Both the position numbers and the translations under genes were made by a program. The notes below the pieces were generated by a model. It was not told where the DNA came from, searched no databases, and saw only the letters and a list, made by a program, of their open reading frames with translations. Of a stretch of DNA of 64,000 nucleotides, positions 36,961-48,402 are shown piece by piece. Positions within the stretch are counted from its first letter, which is position 1. Each line of letters opens with the position of its first letter. Source of the stretch: Chionis minor (taxonomy: Eukaryota > Chordata > Aves > Charadriiformes > Chionididae); contig VZSF01003924.1 of the NCBI GenBank assembly GCA_013398295.1, forward strand, positions 62,001 to 126,000, read 5' to 3'.

Positions 36961-38244
36961 TTACTTTTCCAATCTTCTCAGGAAGCCAAGGCAGCCCATA
37001 GCTTTGCAGGAGGCAGCAGCCCAAGTCTTAACCAGATTCTGTTAGTGCCACGTTGGTGGGGTAGCCAGCTAAGTAAGGAGCCTGCTTACCTGAGGATCTT
37101 TCCAGGATTAGAGAGTTAGCAAATTTTCTGGAAACGGTACAAACCTACTGTGTGGGAGCAATTCCTGGTGAATCCGTCTCTGAAGATCCACCAGTGGATT
37201 AGGCACGCCTGAGGAGAGAGAACTGCCAAAATTCCTGCTTTCGGAGGACAGATGGAGGGGGAAAAAGGGTCACGAGGCAGAGTCAGGTCACTCCGGTGCA
37301 GCTTCGTGGGGAAGCCTTGTGGCTGGAAGCAGTGCCTGTTTGGAAAACTGAATGTAGTGCAGGATTGGACACGGAAGTTCAGCTCCTGTGTGATCCCTGG
37401 TAATAACATCACCGCGACCCGGAGGAGGCCCCGGCGGAGAGCTGGCAAATGCTGAGGTAAAAGTGAGTAGTGCCATTTTCTGTAGGACAAAGAGATAAGG
37501 ACCAGAAGAGAGGACTCTGTAAAGCTGGGGGTGCGCTCTGATGTGGTCCTGAAGGAAGGGTGTGGAATTGACTCTGACGGGAAAGAGACTTCGTAAAATG
37601 ACAAGGAAAGTATCAAGCTACGTTTTGGAGGCGGTAGTGAGGCTTGGGACAGATCTACGGTACTCTGTGGTCAACAGAATTACTGAGCTGAATTTCAGGG
37701 ATGCATGCTTGCGTTTTATTCACTTTAACTAAGGCCTGCGTCCCACCCTGTAATCTTCGTATGCAGTATTAAATACTTTGGCTGCATTAGGGTGGTGATT
37801 TCCCTGGGGAAATGAAGGATACCTTGCTGTATCTCCTAATCACGCACAGCGGGTATCTCTCTTGTCTCACCTCTTTATGTACTCTGAGGGCACAAAGACA
37901 GCGAGTGCCACTGAAATACATCTGGTGTTCCCTACGTGTACAAGCAGAAGTGAACCATGGCCCTGGTGAACCTGCAAGAAGCATGGGCTTGTCTTTCATT
38001 ACACTGAGTCCATGGCGAAGGTCATTCATCTGTCACACAGGAAAAAAAACCATGTGATTGCTCTCCAGTGACTTCATTGATATGGTAAAAATGAATCCAA
38101 TCACCTTTTTGATTAGGTGACCAAAAGACAAATAAGCTGAGCTGCTTTCTTCTGTAATTTCTTCATACATATGTATGTAGAGTGTAACTTCTGGAAAAAA
38201 AGCCATTATGCAGTGCCTGACTTTGCAAAAACTTGTGATTTTTA

Positions 38245-38262
38245 TTTTTTTTTTTTTTTTTT
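38245..38262 (+). repeat. Poly(T) tract, 18 bases
   Basis: An uninterrupted run of T. Read on the minus strand it would be a poly(A) tail, but no retroposon body is recognisable on its right. Confidence 0.85.
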
Positions 38263-39292
38263 AAAGGGCCTGTTTGACGTACAGCTTGCAGAGGTTAAAG
38301 AGTAAAAATGTACACACAGCCTGATTTACAAAACTCTGGGCAAGTATTTTTTTCATAGTGGAGGTAGAAATGTGCTTGTTTTTATGCGTTCCTTATATTA
38401 CGGTGGTACTTAGGAGCTGCAGAGAAAAGTGCTCTCCCAGGCTCTGTGTGACCTAATGGCACTAAAACATGATGGTTTCTCGGTCTGAAGAAGTCAGAGT
38501 CTCAGTTTTGTAGATCAATATGATTTAACAGAAAGACATTTCAGTGGTTGTTCCTAGGAGCTGTTGGCTTTACAGAAGCTCTTTTGGCAGGTGGGAACTT
38601 AACCTAATAAAAACATTGTTGTCAATATATATTTTTAAAAACATTTAGACTTGTATCCTTGCTGTTCATGCTCCTTCCCTTAGTCAGCTATTAGCAGCAG
38701 TGGCCCACTGGTAGGTAAAGATACCTGCAGAGCCACTCCTGAATTCACCCATATTTTTCAGGGCATCAGCCAGTCTTACCTGGACGTGCCTGCAGTGTAC
38801 GAGTAATCCCGACCCTAATTGCAGCTTCACCATCCTCTCCTATTTCGAGCCCTTTCAGCGTTTGCGAGTCCAAAGAGTTGGTAATTCTATGTTGTAGCAT
38901 AATTTTGTGCAAAAGGAGCCTCAGAAACCTTTACACAAAGCAAATACTTAAACACCCATGCAAACACAAGTCTAAAAATGAGGGACTTCAGAGATTTCAG
39001 GAATTTATTCCTCCCGTTTACTGAGGTGGGTCCTAATTTCATGTCATTTCTATAACATTTACATTTGAGGTTTTTACAGTAAGCCTGTATTTGTGCAGGA
39101 CTCTTCCGTAAGAGTAACCGTGTCTAAAGAAACCAGCAAGTATTTTGGGTGTAAAGACTTGGCTGCATTGCTTTTTAGATTTAAATGGAAACTGTTCTGG
39201 GGTTGTTTCTTCCAGCTTCTTAAAAAAGAAATAAATCAATAGCGACTGGGGAGGAGACATGCTGTTGGTCTGTTTTGAACTGCTACATTGCG

Positions 39293-39329
39293 CTCTCTAG
39301 TTTCAGCTTTCGAGTCTCTCTAGTTTCAG
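39293..39329 (+). repeat. Direct repeat of CTCTCTAGTTTCAG, period 23
   Basis: The 14-base unit occurs at 39293-39306 and again, identical, at 39316-39329, separated by nine bases. It is probably a small local duplication. It could also be an insertion footprint, but the spacer is too short for an element. Confidence 0.85.
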
Positions 39330-41005
39330 TCCCCTGTCTTATATACATCATATGTGTGTATATATATGTGTATTACATTTCAGAGAAATAAAGAAAGAAA
39401 ACTGTATGTGCTTCTCGGATTTAAAATCACAGGATACTAAGATATTTAGAAATATTTATATTTTAGCCGCTACATTAACCACTTTCTGGAGAGAAATTGT
39501 AGGGAAGGGGTTAGTGAGAGTGTGGTGCATGCAATGGTATTTTTGTTGTTGAAAGATTTGGAACAGAATCCTAACAAGAAACAAGGGGAAAAGAGATTCT
39601 TTCTTTTATTAGCTCAAGTCTTCTTTTTTTAACTTTGAGGAAGCAAAAATATATCTTTCTCTTCACAATCTCTTCAGCCCTCTTATACTTCTAGTTTTAA
39701 TACTTTCAAATGAGATCTAGGCTGAAGTGAATGTTCAAACCCCTCAGCTTCAATCCAGAAGTTTGGGGTAGCATATAATGTTTGACTGAAAAGAACCAAA
39801 GAAGTTGTGCCGTCCTAAAGATGAAATGGTTTTTGCATCAGAGCCCTGCAAAGTCAGAACTAGGCAGCCAAGGAGAACAGAGGGGGAAGTATAAAGCAGA
39901 AAAAAACAACCAACAGAAACACTCAGTCCCAGTGACAGTGTAATGATTGATGGTACTAAAATCACAAGCATCGTAAGGAAAGCTTTTATTAACGTAGAAG
40001 TATATGTAGTATGGAGTTAAATAATACATATAATATTATAAATTGAAAAGCAGTTTTGTGTTTATTCGGATGTACGAAGTACTCCAAACATGTTCTCTGT
40101 GTGATCTTTGTGTCAGAATAAATAATTATTATTTCAAACCTCTGGCCTCGGACCCGCCTGAGTCTTAACCTTACTATAAAATCAGATCTGTCAAGCTTTC
40201 TCAGTTAAATGTCGCTAATCTCTGCTTTTAGGAACTGATAATACATAGTAAAAACTGGCATAAAGGTTTGTATTTAGAGCTTTTTAGATGGAAGCAGTCA
40301 GGTCAGAAGAGAGATGTGAACGCGGGTGTGGGTAGTTGGGGTGAGGGGCAGCACGGTGCGGGGCTGGCGATGGAGCTGCAGACTGGGAGCACTGGGAAAC
40401 CCCGCTCTGGAGCATCCTACCAAACGTTTCTCCCTGCGCCACCCGCTGCCTCACCTTACCCGCCAGGGAACTGGCCCGTTGCTGTGGCAGCAGGATGAGA
40501 GCACGAGCAGCATGGAAAAAATCTGTATCTGAAGTGTGTTGAAAATCTGGAATTAATTACCTTGCAAGGAGCCAAACGAGAACGAACTGACAAAAGTGTG
40601 TCAAATAATGAATGCTGCAGAGAAGGTATGTCATGACCCTTCCATGGCAGAGGGTAGGGGGATATTTAATTAACTTAAAAGTTGGCAAATTCACACTGAG
40701 TGTAATTACATTGTGGAATTAATTCTTCATAGAAAGTTATTGAGGCCAAGACTTGAGCGAGGTTCAGACTGGGATTCCAGGGTTTTTTTGGGCAGCAAAA
40801 GATACTCTGAGCTGTAGCAGTGAATGGATTTTGCAATGTCGTGCTCTGAGGTTGAGGTGAGTCTCTAATAGCTTTTGATCAAATGACACTGAGAGGAGAA
40901 AGAGGATCAATTATTTACATTTTCCACTTCAAACTTTTTACCTTACTCTGTCCTCTAAATAGCAACCACCTTAATTGCTGAAAGGCATGGAAGAGCATTG
41001 GAAGG

Positions 41006-41085
41006 GATCCAGTGTGACCATTCCTCTGTTTGTTGTACTGGACGCGATCCAATGTGACCATTCCTGTGTTTCTAACACTCTTCCA
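41006..41085 (+). repeat. Two imperfect copies, 40-bp period
   Basis: GATCCAGTGTGACCATTCCT and GATCCAATGTGACCATTCCT start at 41006 and 41046 and continue as CTGTTTGTT and GTGTTTCT. The first ~27 bases match well and the rest is diverged. This is a tandem duplication inside the intron. Confidence 0.75.
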
Positions 41086-44000
41086 GCCATAAAAATTAAT
41101 AACTACCTCTTCAGATGTCCAAAGCATGATGTTATTAGAGATGCGGCAAAAGCCATTATTAGTCTTCTGGAAGACAGAGAGATGCTGTATATTCCCATCT
41201 TACTCGTACAGGTTTTCAGATGCCTCTCACTGTTTTAATTACATAAATAGGGTGGGAGTCACCTTTCAGCCGATGAAAGCTTCTGATTCTGGTTGTGCTG
41301 GCCATGTTTGAATGATAAAATTGGAGACTGTAGTGAAAACTGATGGGGAGACAAGCTTTGCAGTACTACTATGGTAAGAAGTTACACTTTTAGCATCTTG
41401 CAGTAACATATACAGTAGCGGTGACATCAAATGAAAGCCATGGGGCACTCCTATATGGCCCAGACAGTGAAATTTCCAGCTTGTGTGCAGAAGGGAGCAG
41501 TTGCAAGGTCATCCTCGGCCGTGGAAGGCCTTAGCTGGACAGCAGCTGATTCAAGAGGATGTTAGGATGAGCAATATCTGAGATTGCAGATGATTAATAA
41601 AGGTAAATTAAAAAAAGATGGTAAGCTTTGCGAGTGTTAAACAGTAAAGGGGTGATTAAAGACCTCTGCAATGCAGCTCTGGGCTCATCAGTTCTGAGTG
41701 TGACTGGCCAGGGCTCAAGTGGTGCGTGGCCACCCAGACGCGGCCGCCCGTGACCTGAAGCAGGGCCGAGCAGCTGATGGTTTGCAAGGTAGAAAAGAAT
41801 GAAGATCACTGAAAATGTGCTTCTGACACAGCCTTACAGCAGCAGAGCCCACTGGAAAGGAGAGGAATGAGTAAAATGTCAGGTCTGGATAAGAAATAAG
41901 CAGAAGACGGCAAAAGCATGGCTTGTGCCTAGTATTTCAGGATTATCAAGTTATTTCTTAAACATTACTGGGGCCACCAGGTGATCTGAGTGGGTTTCTC
42001 CTTTGCTGACGTGGACTGGCAGTCAGAGGAGCTATGGATCTGCTTGTGTAGGACAGCAAGCAAAGGTACAACTTCAGCTGATGCTTCATCCGTGACTGTC
42101 TGAGTTAAGTGGGCAATTGTCCACCCACGCTGGGCACTCAGATCAGCAGCAGTTGGGGGCCAAATAGGTGCTTGAAGACACATCTGTGGGACTGAGGATC
42201 TTGGATTTAAATGTCCGACTTTGGAGATTGATAGCTGATGTGTGCGTGTTGGTCACTTGCATTTCTGTCCAAAACAATTTATGTCTTTGTGCTATCTGAA
42301 TTATGCTGAAAAGTCAGTGTATTGTGTGTATTTACAAGAGGTTGTAAGTCCTATCTTAATTCTCGGATTCTTAATTTCTTTAAAATGGCTACCTTCCCAG
42401 GCTCTGCTAGTCCTAATTCCCAGCTAGGACTTAATAACAGAGTATTAAATGAAGTCTCTTGTTTTTCTGCGTGTTAAGTAATCTTTATTGGCACTTCTAA
42501 AGTATAGCTGTATTGTAACCGTAAAAACAAACGGACGGATGTCTTTTGTAAGGTATGTTATTGGTGTTTCTTCTGTCCTCAGGCTGGCGTGTTTGCCAGT
42601 TTACCTACTGATTCACAAAATGAAGTAAGCCACAATGGAAATTCCTGCAAACCAGTGGATTAAGAAACGTTTGTGATAATGATTAGCTACCTGTCAGCTC
42701 ATGACAATTGAAGAACAGGAGCGGAACGGTATCTGTTTTGACGTATTGATGCAAACATGCATTCATGGGCTTTTAAAAAAACTTCTGCTTCCAAACCACC
42801 AGCCCTTCCATGAAAACCAAACTCAAGTGCTGAACTTTATCATCATGGGAAATGACATTTGCTAACGCCTGCCTGTTGGAAAGGCATTGCTAGTTTTGGC
42901 TTTTAGTACAGATGAAAATGAACGCTACTCAGTAAAAGTTTGCTTGCTTTTATTAAGTACAGCTAAATTCCGTCTTCTTTTTTAAAAGAACTCTATATTG
43001 CATGAAAGAATGTAACAAAAATGTGAAAGCAGTGGCTTCTTTCGGGTTTGAAATATTTTATTATTTTTGAAATCTGAGGGAACAGGCTACAGAAATCACA
43101 GAATAACCTCATTAACATATTAAATAAATCATGAACTCAGAACTGAGGAAGAAAAGAAAATGTTTGCACATCTAGCTCACCACAGCAAATTTCTGCATCT
43201 TGATCAAGAGTAGTTGTAAGCTGGAAATGGAGAAGAATAAGAAGGATGAGAGTATGGAGATCTGATTTTCCAACCGCATGGAAGGAACTTGCAGGTTTCC
43301 AAGTGCTGTATTTCACAGGCACTGGAGGGTAATGCCTCCTATGAGAACAGCTGCTGTGTGTTAACATCAGTATGAGCTGTCACATTAGGTCTGTAATAAT
43401 GTCACGGACCTTTAGGAGCCTTCAGAGGTGCTACAGCAGGGAAAAAATGGAATTGTCAAATATTGTGAAAGCTGTGGAGAACAGGGACATTGATTGTGTC
43501 TTGAGGTAATTGAAGGTATGCAACTATTTTTCCTTTTGAGTTGTTTTGTAGGCTTGAGAGAGTAGGATCTGAGTCAGCCTTTGGGTAATGGAAGTCCTTG
43601 AGTCAAAGGATGCATATTTTCAGTGCTTGATAAACACTTTGCCCACGTACCAGGAGAACAGCGAGCTGCTTTTGGGCTTTTCTGTTCTTTTTAGTAACAC
43701 GCTTGGAATCGAGTTGAGTAACCAGATGATGTTAATTCATCTTGCTGTTCGAGGTCCTTCTGGAACAAAGTGGGAAAATGACATGAATGTATTTTAGGTT
43801 ATTTCTTTTAAGAGTGGAATTTCAGTACTTTGGTTCATGAGGAAATTATGCTAGCGACAGTTTTCAAATTTAGTTTTTTACATAGAAAAGATGAAGTGAT
43901 CTGGGTACCTTATTAACATGTATTGCAGTTCACGTATTGCGGATGCCTTTAAATAGGTGTTCGTTTTATCGTATCTGGCTGTTGGATCAAATAAGCTGTC

Positions 44001-47000
44001 AACAAAATGTATTTTAAAATATCAGCCTAAATTGTATTTGCAGGCTGTAAAATAAGGATTAGTATTTTTTATTTCTTGAGACTACAGACAGATTTCATTT
44101 ACTTTGCATTACCAGGACAGGCATATTATAATATTTATAATTTGAGATAGATCAGTTTGTTCTGCATACATCTTCCTTAGTTTTGAGGCCCAGATTTGGT
44201 TAAAAAAACTGAACTGGCTTTTCTTTGAATTGCAAATTAACTGCAGTGAATATTTAATTGTTTGAGGTTAGTAGGAAAATAAATACTTCTAGGAACTGTG
44301 CGGTTTGGGAAGCCTTCATATTTTTAGAAACAGTTTGGATAGCGGTTATTACATATTAATAACAACAGAAGAAAAACTCAGTTTAATTTGATGAAGTAGA
44401 CACTGGAATACTAAAAGCAGGAATACTGGTGGGGGAAAGTCCAGTGGAAAGAACATGTAATTCTCAAAAGATAAGTGGCATTGTGAGATTTTCAAATATG
44501 AGAAATTCGTATAGACTTTCGAATAGTGATAATGTTTAGGAATGGGGGAAAAAGGTGATCTGAGCTGCATGTCTAATTTTAATGGAACGGGACACTTTAG
44601 GTGCATTTTGAAGGAAATTTAGTGAGAGATAGGGAGGTAAATGGAAAAGTTAATAAACTACCAACTGAGTTATCTTTGGTAAGGTGGGTTGCATAAGTCT
44701 GGCCTGATCTCTTGCTTTGAGCTCACTTTTAGACAAATGAAGTTTGTCTCCCTGGAGGTCGGGAAAGCCTGTGATACAGCGTTGAATGGAAAAGAGTTAT
44801 TTCAAGTTGGAAAGATGCAGATCAGTGGGAAAATTGCAAAAAAGGTAAAGAGGATATTATAACAGCTTGGAATTAAAAAAGGAGTCCAGCTGAATTTAGT
44901 TCCAGATGGAACTTAATTATTTTCTGCAAGGGTGTGACGTGCGTCCCTGCAGTGCAGGGGCTGGACTCGGGACCCTGAAGTTGCCATGTCCCTGTCTGAC
45001 ACCTTTTAAGACCTTCTGAAGGATGAGGTTAGTAAAATGCCAGGCCAGTTTTTCCTCAAGTGAAAGTGAGCAACAAGGTTTATAAATAAAAGTATAATCC
45101 TTCCCTTCCCAGAGTGCTTCCGCAGTGAAGGCATCACTCTCAGGTTCCTCTGTCTGTTCCGCAGTGTCTGTCTTCTGTCTCACCCGTCAGCATCCACCAC
45201 CCACTGGCACTGGGACAGCAGCAATACTTCCAGTGATCTGCTTCGGAGCTGGTGTCTAGTGTTGTGCTCAAGTGAAGTTCTGAGGCCCAAAATTATGAAT
45301 GGATTTCTTTGAAAAGGCAGCATCAATATGTGTGTCTTACGGCATTGCTGTTCAGAAACGTGTGCGTGTTTTGTGGGTCTAGAAGTTAAATCGGAAGTAC
45401 TTTTCAACCGCGGGAGGGAAAGTAATGCAATTTTGTACCTGTTGGATTATTTGGGCTGTTGCATATGGGTCAGAGAATGTTGGTTAGATCCTTAAAATGC
45501 ACCTGAAAGCTAACTCTTGCTGCGTCTAAGTTGTAAGTGCTCTTCTGCTTAGCGAAACCTGTGTTCCTGGGTAAAGTAACATTAGGGTCCATCACAGCCA
45601 TTTAGCAAGAACTAAATTGAGAGCCAAGAAGAAATACTTGAGAAAGAGATATGTTTTTTTGAAGTTTAGGTGACTTATTCTATGCTTTGGACCATCTCCA
45701 GCCTGTCTCACAAAATACAACTGTAGAAGATGCCTTAATTTAATGCACATGTTTGAGCATGTAAAAGTAAACTCCCGTTCTTCTCCAGAGGAGGTTTGAA
45801 GCAACATCTCACCTCTTTAGTAAATGCGTAGATAACCACCTTTCAGAGGGCATTCTGAGAAGGGAGCTCTAAATAAAGTAGTTTTAAAATAGCTGAGACA
45901 GAGATGTAAGCAACTGTTTATTTTATTACTGAGCACTAAGAGGAAGGGTGTTCACTTTGGTCGGCTGTTCTTGCATAGCAGGACGTAGGCCTGGGTGTCT
46001 GAGGAGGTCATTCCCCTTTGAATGCTTTTAAAATGAATATGTTTGTATACTTTAGATTTTTTTTTTATTTTACTCTTGTTTGGAAGCTTGGAAAAAAGCC
46101 ACGGAGTTACGGGTGACTGGCAAAGCACCATAACTTGTGACTGGAGTTGAGGCAACAGCAGTGTGGGTTAGGTTGTTGGAAGAGTTGCTTATTAGAACTT
46201 GTCGATGTATGCAGGCTTTCTAGAGCACCACATATTATTATATATCACATTGTTATACTTGGGCACGCCGAGCTTATGGTAGGGGTTGTATCTCAACTAT
46301 TGGAAATATGAAAGCGGGTGATGGGTATATCAGTAAGCGATGGGCGTTTAGGATTCTTGAACATTGGTGATGGAGTTTGTGATTGAGAGGGTTGAATTGA
46401 AAAACATAGTAGGATGTAACTTGTTAACTTAATAATAGTCAGCACTATCGTTTCAAGAGAAAATGTGAATATTGTCATGGAAGACACTTGTGTTCCCTCC
46501 ATAAATGATGACTTTTTTTAATTCTTCAAAATCGTATGTTTCGTGTAACAAAACAGGGTGTACTAAAATGGTAGACCAGATTATTGACCTGGGTGATCTC
46601 CCAAGTGATGCATTTTTAAAGACATTATGGTCACTCAGCATAGTCCTTATGGTAATTCAAGTCCCTGTTCACAACTACTTACAACTCCTCAATATTCTTC
46701 CACGACTATTAGCAGTCTTCTAATTGTTTGAAAAGGAGTATTCCTGCTTCAGTTTCCATGAGGTAGTTAAGAAATCTGGGCTTTTCTGCCTTTGCATCCA
46801 GCTGTCAAAGTATGTGGAAACTTGCATTTGCATGAAGGGGTTTTTTTACCCAGACGAGCTTCTATTTTTACAAAAACTGTGGGAAGAGATTTGGACATTT
46901 TGGCATTCTAATACTGTAGTACAACTGCTCTAAATACCTATTTTTTAAATCAATGTAATATCTTTAACCCACATTAGGATATAATAAAATGGTTTTGGGT

Positions 47001-47090
47001 AGTACTGAAACACTTTCACTGAACACTAACGCCTGTTACTGACTGGCATAACTAATCTCAAGCACAAAAGCTTTATGGTGAACCCAAATC

Positions 47091-47131
47091 AAAAGGGAGA
47101 AAGTTCAGGTAAAAAGGGAGAAATATCAGGT
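47091..47131 (+). repeat. Two copies of a 20-bp unit, period 21
   Basis: AAAAGGGAGAAAGTTCAGGT at 47091 and AAAAGGGAGAAATATCAGGT at 47112 differ at two positions. It is a small tandem duplication. Confidence 0.8.
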
Positions 47132-47438
47132 AAAAGCTGTTGTTTGGACTTTTTTGGTTAAATTTAGCAAGGGCCAAAGTAATGAAGAAGTAAATAGTTA
47201 AAAATACAAGGTCATAAGCAGGAGAGTTATTTTCCTAGGCTGCTTCCTAGAGAAGTGGCAAAATAAGAAATCTCCCTGTTAATCAATTGTATCATTTTAC
47301 TTAGATATTGCAGGTTTTTCCTTTTGGAAAGCCTGGGTATGTTTTTCTACCCAGAGAACAAATATGCTTACAAACTGGTTTGAATAATGCAGTCTCAATT
47401 TTGTTTCATATATCTATTATATATTCCTCCTTTAGGAT

Positions 47439-47466
47439 TCCTCCTCCTTCTCCTCCTCCTCCTCTA
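47439..47466 (+). repeat. CCT/CTT trinucleotide repeat
   Basis: An interrupted (CCT)n microsatellite, TCCTCCTCCTTCTCC followed by more CTC units. The pyrimidine strand is the + strand. Confidence 0.85.
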
Positions 47467-48107
47467 GGTTTTTGGTGGTGTGTTGGTTTTTTTTCCAAGA
47501 CATTTTCAGGGCTGGGGAAAAAAAGGGGACACAAATTTGCAGCACCCAGTGCAGTGCAGCTTTTACGGAAATCTCTGATTTGCTCTGAACTGTAAATTCT
47601 AAATAATGATAAGTGGAATTACTGCTGTAATTATCTTTCTTAGGGGAACATTTCTGACTCAAAATATAAAGCCTGTCAATTAAATAACATTTATCAGGAA
47701 TGTTTCCTTAGGCGTACTTTTTCGAATTGTACTTTATTTTTATCTTGAGCAAGATCTGACTCTGCACCATTTGTGTTAGAGACGGGGAGAATAACTAGAA
47801 CAGGCAAATGCCTCATAGGCAACAGGAAAGCGAGTGGAGAGATGAAAGATGAGCTTCCAGCAGCTGCAAAAAGGATATACACTTCAAGGGTGCCCTATAA
47901 GCCTTATAAAGCAATAAAGGAAGGAAAACAACATTATGAAGGGTCCTAAGAGCCATAAAATTCCAAAAATGGCAAGGATTGCTTTCATTATATAAAGTGT
48001 TCGTTAAAGCTTTAAATAATGAAATAAACTCTTGACACTGAGAATGGAAACCTTCACCGTTCGACCAGCCTCTGTTTACTTTACAGTAATCCAGGCCATA
48101 AAAGTAG

Positions 48108-48263
48108 TGCCGCGCCGATGCTCCGTTCTGGGGGAGCTCCGGGATGCCCGAGGACCACACAGTGCTCCGGCTCCCAAGGAGCGGGGTCTCCGGCAGCGTG
48201 GCCGGCTCCTGGCCTCCTGCCACGCCGCTGGCAGCCGCCCCGCTGCCAGCCTCGGCCCGACGG
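48108..48263. promoter_or_regulatory. CpG-rich patch
   Basis: About 155 bases are rich in GC and CpG (GTGCCGCGCCGATGC near 48106, GGCCCGACGG near 48253) in an AT-leaning context. It is shorter than a CpG island by the usual criteria. It could be a regulatory element or short exon. A GTAGGA donor-like sequence follows at 48262. Confidence 0.25.
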
Positions 48264-48344
48264 TAGGAATCTGAGTCAGAAAATCCCCAGGATTGTTTTC
48301 ATTGGCTTCAGTTAGGTGTTTCGGGGTTCTTCTTTGAGGAGGTG

Positions 48345-48402
48345 GTTTTTTTCTTTTTTTTTCTTTTTTTTTTTTTTCTTTTTTTTGCTTTCTTCTTTCT
48401 TT
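48345..48402 (+). repeat. Polypyrimidine (T-rich) tract
   Basis: About 58 bases of almost only T with scattered C and few G. The length is likely variable between individuals and may be inaccurate in the assembly. Confidence 0.85.

Noticed and set aside
37116..37616. 166-codon minus-strand frame
   Set aside because: It is Ser/Pro/Leu-rich low-information sequence with no domain, and it overlaps frames on the other strand.
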